DNA of 64,000 nucleotides, taken from contig CM032232.1 of assembly GCA_019009955.1 (NCBI GenBank), positions 72,036,501-72,100,500 on the forward strand, given 5' to 3'. Every line of letters begins with the position of its first letter. Within the stretch, counting starts at the first letter, position 1. Positions 36,776 through 49,151 of this stretch are shown here, piece after piece. Below the pieces are notes generated by a model, which had not been told where the DNA came from, searched no databases, and worked only from the letters and a program-made list of their open reading frames with translations. Made by a program: the position numbers and the translations under genes. The DNA is from Riptortus pedestris (lineage: Eukaryota > Arthropoda > Insecta > Hemiptera > Alydidae).

Positions 36776-37029
36776 ATAATATTTTGGCTGTGAAAAGTCT
36801 TTGTGATTCAAACTCAAATTTAAGTATGGTGTCTATACTACAACCTCTTCAATGATAGGTCTGAAACAAAAGTCTTACTATGGAAGAAGAAAATAAACTG
36901 CAATTAATAATTTAATTGATTTTGTCTTTTTTAACAATTATTATTGTTTAAATTTGGTTTGCAGCTTTCTGGCTCGAACTCAGGTTCTAGTGAGTATATC
37001 TAGCTCAGTCCTCTATCTCCTGAACTATA

Positions 37030-37808
37030 AAAAAGTCTGTCACGCAGGGGCTGCAAAAACTAAGCAGATTTCCCAAGCAAAGATTTTCAATAAATATACA
37101 TACTGGTAACACCACCGCAAATATTAAGTTAAATACAAACGGTAATGAGAAATCTTTCAGTTACAAGTTAATAACTCTACAACGAAAAGTGACTAATTGT
37201 AAACAAACAGGCCATCCAACCTGAATTCTAGACCAGAAAGAAAAACCATTATTGAAATATATCTGAGTATAACACATAAATATTATTGAAAACTATTTAC
37301 TATAGCTCATTCTGTAATTTGAAATGAAGCAGAATAATTTTAATCTCAATTAATTAAATTTTAGTAATCCAAGAATAAAAGAAGGGGGGAGGGCTGGATC
37401 AACAGAACGTATTTGCATATATCATCTATATGTAAAAGTTTCCTGAAAACAATATTCTGTATTTAATCATGTCATAACGTGGTTCATTATATAACGGCTT
37501 ATTATTAATATGACACTAGTAGGAGTGGGGTTTTACTGAAAGCGGAAAACTATAAAACCCAAATATCTCGGTTAATATTTATGATAAAAAAAAATATGTA
37601 TTGAACAATATTTATAGATCATTTAATTTGCAATAAGATTGGTTCTAAACAATTTTTTGATCCGACCTATAGTAACGAAGATATTTCCCCCCTCCCACTG
37701 GTCCAATTTCAGCCATTAATGAACTTGACCTTTATTTTTGCATAATACGATTACATATCGAGTTTGGTAATGATCAATCAAAAATTGCGACCACTAGAGC
37801 GTTAACAG

Positions 37809-37846
<38 letters not shown>

Positions 37847-37980
37847 GTGTGTACTTTTGAACGGACCTCATTTTCGTCATCTCCTGGATAGGATTGATGG
37901 ACATTTGAGGAAATTTTTCAAAAATCGCGTCATTAGTACGACCTCAATAGCTGATTTCCCTGAAAGGAAATCTGCTAAAA
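37030..37980 (-). mobile_element. Complete HINE/DINE-1-like element (about 950 bp)
   Basis: The minus-strand 5' end at 37980 has TTTTAGCAGATTTCC and its inverted partner GGGAAATCAGC. It continues with the 5' block and a (TA)n(CA)n tract at 37811-37850. The core follows, and the 3' end at 37030 has a subterminal repeat, the hairpin-like GCAGCCCCTGCGT and GACAGACTTTT. It holds the uninterrupted version of the site where the copy at 8130 carries a Helitron-like insertion. Confidence 0.65.
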
Positions 37981-38577
37981 TGAACACCAACTTATATGAA
38001 AAACTCTTTTCTCAAGGGAATCTCCCCAAAAATGACAAAAACTGTTAATTGCCAGCTTTAAGTAGAATACTTCTACTAAGTATAATACTATATTGTCAAT
38101 TACCTCTTCAAATGATTAACTCAGGGTATTGAATTTAGTGGGTTAGGTATTATTAATTAATTAAAAATGGTGTATTTCGTTTTTAAAATGAAGTGTAGCA
38201 TAAACTAGAATGTTTCAAGACTGTAAAATTTATTTAAACATATAAAAAACAAAACAATGAAATATGTTACAAGATTAGACTTTTTAACCATTGTACTTTA
38301 ATAATACTTCTTTAATTTCATACCAATAACTTCTGATTCAGAAGAAAAATATTTGAAGGAAAAAATTGTACATAAATTAATTATGAAAATAAATAAACTC
38401 TTCTTTATTTTTTATAATACAGATATAATTTGAAAGAATGCTAATATGACATTGGTTAAGTTTATCAAGTTATTTCAACTGAGCTATTGGTTTCAGCATT
38501 AATTATATGTACTACATGTCATATTAGCACATCCCAGTAAATATCCTTAAATACAAAAAATAATTCTTAATTTGTAG

Positions 38578-38882
38578 ACAGGGTCAGTAAATAAAATGGT
38601 TCTCTTTACCTTAAAATATCTTTATTGTTCGTTGCCCTACAAGTTTCATGCCCCAATATACTACCTCTTCAGGGACTAAAAGTGCTCGGCACCTTAATCT
38701 ATTGTAAAGATCCTTCTGCCATTGACCAGTCCCATGTTAAACTTTACTATAGGTTAAGGTCGATCAGCAGTTCTCTTGTAAAACGATTTTTTGGCCGCTG
38801 AAGAGATTGCCATAAAGGAGCACGAAACAATTAAGAGATTTTGAGGTGGAGGGAAACATTTTTATTTACTGATCCAGGCAGC
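38578..38882. mobile_element. MITE with ~90-bp terminal inverted repeats
   Basis: The left end GGGTCAGTAAATAAAATGG matches the reverse complement of the right end (CATTTTTATTTACTGATCC). The similarity continues inward for about 90 bp on each side (an 'actacctcttcaggg' block and its partner 'cgctgaagag'). The interior is under 130 bp and non-coding. It lies between the convergent genes SMYD5 and TMED4/9. Confidence 0.6.
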
Positions 38883-39892
38883 AAATTAAGATTTACCAAA
38901 TATTTGAGCCAATAAAGGCTCTTAAAAAAATAAAAATGAATTCATTCTACTTTAAATTATGGTTCATTCACAAAAACGTTCAAAAATAATAGATAACAAT
39001 AGTTCATACACTTATCAAAGATGGTAGGGCAAACTACCTCCAACAAAATACTAGGATTATCATTTTACAACTCCCTGTTACATATATCAAAACTGTTTAT
39101 TTAGACTATTCATTCAATGCATAAAAAAATAAAATAAAATATTAAATTTGAATTTCATAGTCTTTTAATAAAATAAATTATCTCTCCATACATTGAAAAC
39201 TTTTTGTTTATATTCTTGAGTGTTTTATACTTTGGAGTTTATTTAATTTTTAGCAATTAAACAAAATAGAGTTCCGAATTAGTTTCCCATGTGAATAAAA
39301 ATGTGTTTAGGAAGGCCAGTTTCTGTTTTAGTTTTTATAAATAAATTGATGGAACGTATAAAGTTTTTTTCTTATTCTAATGTAATTGCTTGAAAACTGC
39401 TTCTGAAAAAGCCATTGATGGGGAGATTTTTGAAGAAAGCTACTCATCCTTTTGTTACATTAAAAAAAAAGTGTGATTTCACTTATTTTGATGGAGATTT
39501 TTAATAAGCATCATGTAACAATATGAATACTGTAAATTGCTTCATTTATTTGAAAACAAATATTGAATTTAGTATTGTTTTACATATTATGAGAGTCAAG
39601 CCTGAAATTTTAGTATTGAAAAACTTGTAAATTTTATATATGCTTTCTAGAATTGAATTCAGAGGTTCAAACAGAATAGCTTTAATTTAATAATAATTAT
39701 TACAAGAGGCACAACTTACATTAAAAAACCAATAAGTTATAAATAATGTCATCTAAATTATGTACAATATAAAACAACAAAACTTTTCTTTTATTATACA
39801 CAAAAACTCGTAAACCAATTTATTTAGAGCAGCCTCCAAAGCAGAATTAAGTTTCGGAATATCTGGGTTTATGGTATTCAACTTCATGTGAT

Positions 39893-42800
39893 TTATACTA
39901 ATTTCTTTGCTTCAAAGAAACTCTTCAAATGCCTCATTTGCCAAGTACCCATGCCAACAAGTATAATCAGCTGGGCGAGAGACCACCAAAATACTCTTTT
40001 GTTGGTACTTTCAGATGTCATTCTAAATCGTTCTTCTCTGTACTGAAAAAGTAAGAAAAATGCTTTCATACATTATTCAAATAAATTTTATTTATTAAAT
40101 CAAATTGATTTTTTTCTCTAAAACTTTATTTTTAATGACTGTCAGAGCCAGTTCCTTTGAGAATGACGGCTCCAGTGATTCTGAAAGAGGAATTGATTCT
40201 CCAAATGTTGGCAATTCCGAAAATAAAATTTTGTTGTAAAACTCTCATTTCAACCTTGATGGAACGTCATGCCACTTTAACAATTGTTGATGGGTTGAAA
40301 TAGAAATAGAATATAAAGTTGGATAAACCTCTGCAGGAAATGATCCCATCATATTCCTCACATAACTCGAATTTTTAATAAGATGTATAGTAAATATCCA
40401 GTAAATTGGTTGTTATACCCGTAATTTAAAAAATAGCAATTAGAAGAATTATGATTAGAGTAGCTGGTATATGTTAATGGATTGACCAATAATAATGGTT
40501 TCCAATAGAAATATATAAATTTGATTAGCACTAAATGATCCCTTTAGAGTCATCAAGCCATAGATATATTAGATGGCTTTCTCCGCTCCTGCCTGTCAGG
40601 GCTCTGTGGTCAAAAGCAAATTATAGTCATACTATAGTTTTAGGACAATTGAACAAATATTGATGAATATACTGGAGTTCTTGGATTCCAATAAATCTAA
40701 TTTCTAGTCAAATTAAAGATAGATGATAGCATCCTCTTAACATGACATATGTATAAGGTGATCAAGTTAGAAGTCAAATTTTTAAAAAAAACCAAAGATA
40801 TTATATGAGTGCATGGATATTTGTCTGCTCATTATAAATATATAAAAACTGAAGAAATACAGGCAGATAAAGTAAGTTAGAGTCTGTGTTTCTCTAAAGA
40901 GTCCAACTTACTTGGTCTTAATAATAGAAATTCTAAGAATATTAATTGTGTTACCCTCTGATAATTCTGTTCTTTAGTGATGGCATCAACTTGATCAAGT
41001 AACTGCCTCATTCTTAATTGTAAATCACTCAGTTTCTCCTTTTGGGCGACATTAGCATAATCTATAGTGTGTTCTCCAACCTGGATATTCAAGTGGACTC
41101 TCTACAAAATAAAATAAAAAGCACAAAATGATGCAAAATGAAACAGATTATTAGACAGGATTTAGCAGTTCCTACATGCTTATTGAGTCAAGGAAGTGAT
41201 TTGAAATTGTGTGTTAGTTGGTCATATGTAAGTGATTCATCTATAAAAGAAGATGGAATTATTGCTAAACATTTACCACAGTTACAATAAAATTTAAAAG
41301 TTTTTAAATTTTATGATGACAAATTTAAATTTAGGTTGAAAGAATTACTTGTTTTGAAAAATAAATTGTAAAAAAACTAGCCGTGTTACCTGTTGTGGAC
41401 AGGTTGAAACAGAAATAGTTTCACATGGAAATATTAAGATAAGATACATAAAATAAACACGTCATATTCATCAATAATAGAAATGCCCTGAAAAATGAAC
41501 GTTATAAGTACTGCCATACATTTGTTTTACCCAAGATTGTTCCTTTCCCAAGATTTGTTTATAATTAGAATTGTTCCTATCCCAAAACTGACATATTAAT
41601 GCTTTCCTGTCAAAATAAAAATACTGGATAACAGAAGCACTAATAATCAATCTATTTATTGCCTTCAAATTAGCCATATTTATAGTTTTGAGCATTAAAT
41701 ATGGAATGTCTATTGGACAAATATTGACAACTTTAATATGGTTCATTCATCTAGGATTATCATCAGCACTACAAAATATATATAAATATATATACTCAGG
41801 AAGTGCTATCTACAGGTATCCACCCGCTTAGCCAGGCTAGGACTAATCACTTTTTATTATGTTTGCCACTGAAAATGTCCCTATTGCTCAAACCCATGAC
41901 GTATAAGCAGGCATATATTCATTAGTCAAGTCCCTTTTATGAGACTTTAAACTTTGTAAAAAAAAAAAATTATAACAAATATTTCAATCGATATTAAAAA
42001 ATATTTTATTAAAAGGTAGAGTAATCGTCTTCAGTATTTATTTTCTGAAATTATAAGTATATCAATTTAAATTTAAATAAGATCTTATTGAGAAAAAGAC
42101 ATTAATTTTCTCCTAGAAGGTACAAATGATTCCCTTGGAAAAGAAATAATAGAGGTTTCACCTGAACTTTAAATGGTTGTATATCAAAATGAAGGTTTAA
42201 AACTTGCAGAGATTCATCAAATTCCAAGAAGTAGTGTTATGGCTAGGATGAACCGAATATATTTGAATGATTTAACAGATGTAATTATTATTTTGAATTC
42301 CCAAAAATTAATTATTTCTATAAAACTAAACAAAACAAAATATTGAAATTTGTTTTCCCCACATAGGCTAATCTTGGGTTTGATTCCCAATTTGGCAGGA
42401 AGGATTTATTTAGTGATAAACAGATTATTAGCAGTAATACTATTTCCTCCATGGTCACTTAACTCAATTTATATTTTAAACTCTAAAATAGTCAATCATA
42501 CTTTACGATTCAAATCCTTTTCTTTTTCAAATAGGAAGGTTAAAAATTTGAAGGTCCATGTGGGCAATTTTTGAACATAACTACGTCTAAGTAAAAAATG
42601 TTGTTGAATCAATAAAATATCTAGGAATGCATTACTCGATTATATAATTAACTCAAAATAGACCCAAAATTCACACGAATGTGCATTTAGTAGTGAGATA
42701 TACATAAGCTATCGAAATTAGAAAAAATAAAAAATCAGGTCATGAGGATTAGTGCGATACCTTCAGTGTTAAGTTACTACTGAATTAATATTTAGAAATT

Positions 42801-43456
42801 GGAAAGGGTAAATGTACAAGTTTTAAGAAGAGTTCATAATGTGGCAAACGTTGTCAGTACAAGAAGGTTTAAAACAAGGGAATGATGAAAAAAGAAATGA
42901 TAGGATTTCTGAAATATAACTCAAGGAGGAACAAATATGATACATGAAATCTTACCAATTGAGTTCCACCAATCCATTTAGTGCTGTTAGAATATAAGCA
43001 GATGACATGTTCTCCAGGTACATGAGATGTGAAGGAAATCCTACCTTCAGAACTGTATACCTAAAAAAAGGATACATATTTAATAATACTAGCATTAAAG
43101 AAGGATATAACACACATAGTGCAACAATACATACTCTTGATAAAATTGTTTTCATGTCTGGATCTTTCACTTCAACATGCATTCCAATGCCCGGGCTTGA
43201 CGGCATAAATCCCCCAGTTCTTGGGTCATATAGCTCAACCTTATAATTTACTATAAAACAAAGAAATATAAAAATAAGAAAAGAAGGAACCATAAAATTT
43301 CAATATAATTAACTAGAGCTTACCTAAAACAGTTGTTTCATCGGGAATTTCTTCAATGAAACATTTACGTTCTGTCTCCCCTATGTGAAAATATAAACCA
43401 GATGCGAATGGAGTAAGTATAAATACCGTAAAAAATGTCGTTAATAGCAAAAACAT
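39893..43456 (-). CDS. eca: p24 cargo receptor TMED4/9 (eclair)
   Basis: Five exons on the minus strand: 43324-43456, 43135-43250, 42956-43060, 40955-41101 and 39893-40042. They join perfectly in frame to 651 nt, or 216 residues, the length of Drosophila eclair. The protein is a type I membrane component of COPI/COPII vesicles that sorts secretory cargo between ER and Golgi. It has a signal peptide (residues 1-20), mature start [12 protein letters not shown], a GOLD domain with the Cys32-Cys104 pair, a coiled coil ([20 protein letters not shown]), a membrane span (about 182-203) and a cytosolic tail ending SFFEAKKLV, with the FF (COPII) and KK (COPI) signals. It is head to head with DDRGK1. 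Confidence 0.96.
41790..41945 (-). repeat. Degenerate SINE copy
   Basis: It has the reverse-complement order of the SINE family: the 'agccaggctaggactaatc' block, then 'aaacccatgacgtataagc', which resembles a diverged B-box. It is in intron 3 of the TMED gene. The identification is weak because of divergence. Confidence 0.35.
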
Positions 43457-43629
43457 AATGATACTATAATAATTTTCTATTGATATTTACAAATAGGTGC
43501 ATAGACACCACGTAAGTACTGCAACGTCAGAAAGAGTGAGAGTTAACAGCTAAGGTTTATAACCTTGAGGTAACATTCAGAGAGGTTATTTTGAAGTGGC
43601 AGATGTTTGGACGCGAGTTTTGACAAAAT
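43457..43629. promoter_or_regulatory. Shared divergent promoter region of TMED4/9 and DDRGK1
   Basis: Only 173 bp separate the two start codons, on opposite strands. The span must hold both 5' UTRs and both core promoters. No TATA box at a convincing distance is visible, so the promoter may be TATA-less, as is common for housekeeping ER genes. The role is inferred from position only. Confidence 0.6.
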
Positions 43630-46600
43630 ATGGATTTGGCTATTATTCTTGCTCTCATTTCTGTTTCCATAATTATTATTTTGTTTGTATTTATTTTACG
43701 AGGGAGATCTAAAGTCAAGGAAGAAGGTAGTTGAATGTTGCCAGATTTTATTATTTTTTTATTTATTTATTGGTTTTTGTACTGTTCTCTTGATGTTTGG
43801 TGTTTTCTTTTAAGAGCCTGAAAATGAAGAAAATAGACAACAAGGAAGAAGAGGAGTTCCTGCCCAGCGGAATGCCAGGGCCAGGCTTCGTGCTGTTGCT
43901 GCTGCAGGTATTTCCTCAATTTTTATTGTAGTTTTCTAATAATAATTATTAGTACCATAAATAAGTCTTAGGGCATGACTTTTATGACCTCCATATTTAA
44001 ACGATTTTTTAATATTTTTGAAGCTGGAGATGTGATTTAGCAAACTATTCTCTTTGTGGACTCAGTTCCATAATGTTTTGAATATTTTTATTTAGGCCCA
44101 CCTCACATGGTTAGGAGTCATATAAAGTAATGTATTGGTTCAGCTAGTATGCTTAATATGATTGTCAAATCTGTAGTGGCTTATTGCTGAGTTAACCTGG
44201 CAAACGAGTTAAATGAGAGGGCACCATTTTTTAGCCTGTCTAAAGTTATAGTGAGCATTTGTATAGAAGCTCTCATTTCACATAATCCAGTGGTCAGTTA
44301 GTAGTTGTTTATTGTTTGATCTAGAGAAGTTTGTGTATTATGAGTTAGCTTAACACCTATGTGTAGGTGTGCTGCTCATTCCTGTGTTCTGGGGTAGGTG
44401 CCGGTAATATAGTATTCCTTTCGATGGTATGTTGGATTTTCCTATTTGCAATTATTTCTATTTTTCTTTCTAAATAATATTTTTATTTATTTTTTAATGA
44501 GCCTGCATTCCTTATATTTTTGTCTGCCTGCTGTGGTAGATGATTGTACATCTATTGGAGACTTCCTTTTGTTATTGTTTTAATGTTTGCAGTGGTCTGA
44601 ATATTGTGTCTGAGCATTGACTTTTATGTTGATGATATCTTCATTAAATGTCCTCTGTATCTATTTCCATGTTTTCTGATATATCTAGTCTGTGCCCTTT
44701 GGTCTTTTTGTGTAATAGTCAAATCCTAATGGGATTTCCCCAATACAATTTTTTTCAATGGTGCTTTCCATTGTAGTATTTAGAATTATTTATCCAAACA
44801 ATAAATTACACGAAATGAACATATCATATGTCTGTTATCACAGCAAGTAAAAAATGGCCATTGAGAGGACACAGGATTAACTAGAGGTATACATGTAATG
44901 GAACTATAGGATAACTAATATCTGGAGTCCTGGGGACAGTTCTAGTTATTAAAATAATACAGTTCATAAACAGAAGACGAGGGAATAGCAGCGAATGAGC
45001 CTTAATTGAATGCAGGATACTGGAGTTGAGCAGCAAGCAAAGCCATTGAAGTGGCATAGATCACAGTAGGCAGAACCTGAGCAACTATTTTGGCTTGGAG
45101 CACACAGGGCTTGTCTGCCCTGAGATGCTATTCTTGTGTGGGGCAGTGCAAGAATTAAATATTATTTAGAAATGTGTCATGAAATATCATTATAAAAAAT
45201 GTCAAGTAGACTGTGGGTATATTCAATGATACATTTTTATTTTACAAAGGTAGACATTTTTCTAGATGAATGTGTTGTATATGGACAAAACTTAATATTT
45301 CACTTACTGTTATTAATTTTATTGTAATTTAAAATTTCAGTAATTTATGTAAAGTATAGGGTGGTTCCTTAAGTTTGTTCAGTTTCAGGGCGGTAAAATG
45401 AAACTTTTGTTTTTTTAAGAAAGAACCAATTTTATTCAATAATGTATTCACCATTTTTATTGTTGACTGCTCGTAAAATTTCTGAGGCTTAGAAGGGAAA
45501 AACTCATCGAGGTATATTTTTACATCTCTCATCAGCAAACAATTTCCTGTTGAGGCTGTTTTGGAGGGATTGGAACAGGTGGTAGTCCGATGGACCAAAG
45601 TCTGGAGATTGCAGTGGGTGGGGCAAAACATCCCAGTCAATTTGCTTTAATTTGGCTTTGTGATTGTTGTGGAGTGGGGTCTAGTGTTGTCACGTTGAAA
45701 AACAACATCTTTGTGATTACCAGTTCTATGTGTTTCTGTCGCAATGCTTGATCCAATTTCGTTAGTTGCACTCAGTAGACCTTCGAATCTATTGTTTTTC
45801 CCATATGGAGATTTTCAGTATGCTGTAGCACAAACAAAACTAATTCCAATAAAACCCAAACATAGTATTGATTTGAAGAGTGGGCTTTGACCTTTCCAAT
45901 AAGTATCATTAAGATCAGATAAGTAAAGGAGAACCGGAGATATTTGAAAACAATTCGCATTGCAGACAAAAACCTAATGAACTTATGGAACCACCCTATA
46001 TAGATTGTATAAAAAAATTTAGAAACAATAATAGTTTGCATATGTATGAAAATATGTAGCCACTTCTTAGAAGTGCTATAATGTATGGGGGTGATTGTTT
46101 TGAGATAGTTTCATCTCTCAGATGTGACCCAAACCTTGTTTTATATTATGGTCTCAGTTTTACAATCCATCAAGTATCCTATTAACTTTTTATTGATGTT
46201 TTAGCTCAGAGAGACACTATTGAAGAAGAGGAAGATCCTGATCTTGAGAAGTTAGGAGCTAAGAAAAGGGCTAAACTTGAAGCTAAAGCAGAGAAAAAAG
46301 CTTTGAGAGAGGTGAAGTGTGAATTATTAGTTATTGTGTCCAATTTTAATGTGAAATTATTCAAATCTCAATAAGAACAGTACATGGAGATGCAAAGGCA
46401 TATTTAAAATTACTCCAGTGATAATAATCTAAAATAGATTGACTACTTATAGAGTAGGCTCTTCCAATGAAGAAGCTAAATGAAACACTAACATTCTTAG
46501 AACATAAATGACTGATATGAATTCTATTTAAAATTATTAATGACTGTTCACGTAAATTTTTGCGTTTTTTGATTATGGCTGACTTTCACCAGATTTCTAG

Positions 46601-49151
46601 TTCATTATTTGTATGGTCATCCTACAATTTTATTCTGAACTATTTATATTGATTGATTGCTGACTTACTAGATATCTAGTTCATTATTTGTATGGTCATC
46701 CTACAATTTTATTCGGAACTATTTATATTGATTCCAAAATAAGTCAATGTCTGGCTGGAATAGTATGATTACATATGTCACTTTCAGCTAGCCTTTATAC
46801 AATAAATGAGTGTTAAATTACTTTAATTTTATTAAAAATTTTAATCTAGATTTTCTGTTTTTTAGGCTGAGGAAAGAGAAAGAGAAGAGAGAAAAAAAAA
46901 GAAGGAGCACCAAGAAGAAGAGAGGAAACGGCAGGAAGAAAGAGAAGCACTAGATGAACAAAGACGGCAAGAGGAAGAAAGGAAAGCTAAGGAAGATAAA
47001 GAACGGCAAGAGCATGAGGAATATTTAAAAATGAAAGCAGCATTCAGTATTGAAGAAGAAGGCTTTGATGAAACTGAGATAGGAGAAAATGAAAATCTTT
47101 TACAACAATTTATTATGCATATTCAGGTAAATAATTCTTCTTTAATTTAAAATATTTAAATCTAAAAATAAATACTTGAAGATTTAGTAGATCAGTTGTT
47201 ATTATATACATTTAAAGCCATCACTGGATGGAACTAATTAACTACAGAATAGAAAGAAAGATTATGTCATTTTTTCACATACTAATAATTTATTTATTTG
47301 TATAATTGTCCCCACCAGTGGATAAAATTTAGACTGTTCATAGTTGATTAGCATAGATAGATAGTCTAGGCTTTGCTAAACTGGTGGATCCTATGTTCAT
47401 ACTATTCCATTTCTAGGAAAGATATTTCTTTTTTACTCTCATTTAATTAAATATTTTTTTATTTTTTCCCAAAATAATGGATGAGTGTTTAGTTAAAGGA
47501 ATTAATTGATCATTCAAAAATATTTATTCTTCTTATTCTGGACCCAATATTATTTATATACTCTTCAAATTTGATGGCAAGGGTCTCCAATAAAAACATT
47601 TTTTCCGATGAAAACTTTATTTAAACTGCCCTACATGTTTCATGGCTTATTTGCCACCTCTTCGGGGGCTATCCATTTTAAAAGAAAAATATATACAAAA
47701 TCAAATAGGATGGTCTAAGTACTGGTCACTCAAGAAGATCTTCAAAGGCTTGCTCAGTGACAAGTTGAAAAGTAAGGTGCTGAGCATGTGTGTTTATCCT
47801 TCCATACTCTACGGAGCTCAGACCTGGGCGCTTACAGCCAGAGCAGATTCCAAGCTGAACTCGACACAGATGGCTATGCTCAGGAGTTTACTAGGAGTTA
47901 AAAAGAGGGACAGGAAGAGGAATGTGGATATTTTAAAAGAGTGCCGGTGAAGAACCTCAGAGTTGAAGCACACCGATTGAAGTGGGGCTGGGCAGGTCAT
48001 CTGGCTAGAATAAATGACAAGCGATGGGCGAAGGTCTGCACAGAATGGATCCCAAGGGACATGGTCAGGAATAGAGGAAGACAGTGCCTGAGATGGAGGG
48101 ACGAGCTTACTGCAGTCGTTGCCAACAATTGGTGGAGAGTGGCGAGAGATAGAGAATGGTGGAAGAGGACGGTTAGAAAACTTTGACAATTAGGATGGAC
48201 TCCTTATTATACCTCCTAATGGGAGAGGCTTTTATCCTGTAAAAAGGGTGTCAATAAAGCTATTATAATTATTATTATATACAAAATCATTAATATCATT
48301 AATTTAATACATCCCTTAATAATTCTTTTGCTATATATTGTATTATTAGGTGCCTACATCAATGATATATTTATTAAATATAATTATAAATTGCTACTTA
48401 CACTCTGATGTGCTAGTTTACCTTTTACATTACGTTGCGACTGTCCTCACAGAGGAATATGAAACTGAGAGGTTCCTGAGGTTGGTTAAGTCAGCTGACT
48501 CAAAATCGATTATTTACAAGTCAATCTTGAACTCGATTATTTCACGTCATAAGTTAAAGTCGATTAATTTAAGATATAATGTTATAGAATATATGATTGA
48601 GGCATTTGATTTCTGTTTTTTGTTTACTGCCCTTATTCTAATTTTTATAATGTGAATGTTCTCTTTTATTTTCCGTTTAGAGAGGAATTGAAGAACCAAT
48701 GGTTAACCACCCTACTCAAATAACAAAGCAGGTTGTTTATGTGGAAAATCAAAATACTTATTCTTTATACAATTTTTGTTGACTTTTATTCTTTGCTCAC
48801 AGAATTCAAAAGTGGTGCTTCTGGAAGATCTTGCATCAAAATTTCACATGAAAACTCAGTCAGTAATTAATAGGATTCAAGATTTACAGGCTGAAAAGAA
48901 ATTGACTGGTATGGATTCCTGCCCATATATTTAGTAGGTATTTTAGCTTGACAGATATAATTTTCTAATTTTTATGGTTTTAATTTGCAGGAGTTATTGA
49001 TGATCGAGGGAAATTCATCTATGTATCACAGGCAGAGCTGGAAGCTGTTGCTAAATTTGTAAAGCAAAGAGGTCGTGTATCTATTGCTGAACTTGCTGAA
49101 AACAGTCAGCTATTAATAAACCTTGCCCCAAATATAACAGTTGAATCATAA
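43630..49151 (+). CDS. DDRGK1: DDRGK domain-containing protein 1 (UFBP1)
   Basis: Six exons: 43630-43726, 43815-43907, 46205-46311, 46866-47126, 48803-48908 and 48991-49151. They join in frame to 825 nt, or 274 residues. The protein is an ER-membrane adaptor that recruits the UFM1 ligase UFL1 for UFMylation of ribosomes and ER proteins. It has an N-terminal membrane anchor (residues about 2-24, [19 protein letters not shown]), a long charged helix (Glu/Lys/Arg-rich, about 60-185) and a C-terminal winged-helix DDRGK domain with [39 protein letters not shown] (223-233) and [13 protein letters not shown]. Introns carry a mariner remnant and a LINE 3' end. AATAAA-like signals lie near 49365. A 51-bp possible cassette exon is at 48681-48731. 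Confidence 0.95.
45357..45998 (-). mobile_element. Internally deleted mariner element with terminal inverted repeats
   Basis: The ends are TATAGGGTGGTTCC and GGAACCACCCTATA, inverted and flanked by TA, the mariner target duplication. The internal repeats run about 25 bp. On the minus strand, broken frames read the end of a mariner transposase (a segment with LDPTPQQ where the family has an Asn-Ala-Arg-Pro-His block, then [19 protein letters not shown]). At about 640 bp it is half the length of a complete mariner. It lies in intron 2 of DDRGK1. Confidence 0.75.
46593..46735. repeat. Tandem duplication, period 78 bp
   Basis: The segment starting 'ctagttcattatttgtatgg' occurs at 46598 and again at 46676, with one mismatch over about 58 bp. 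It lies in intron 3 of DDRGK1 and looks recent. Confidence 0.85.
47640..48275 (+). pseudogene. LINE 3' end (reverse-transcriptase C-terminal region), truncated
   Basis: Two frames, overlapping near 47945, read [36 protein letters not shown], then [32 protein letters not shown] and [15 protein letters not shown]. This is the conserved tail after the reverse transcriptase of RTE-type LINEs. A frameshift separates the two frames. The end at about 48275 is a run of short ATT repeats, typical of such LINEs. It is 5' truncated and sense-oriented in intron 4 of DDRGK1. Confidence 0.8.

Noticed and set aside
47818..48189. 123-codon open frame antisense to the LINE tail
   Set aside because: It is the mirror of a GC-richer LINE coding segment. 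The sense frames match the reverse-transcriptase C-terminal region; the antisense matches nothing known.
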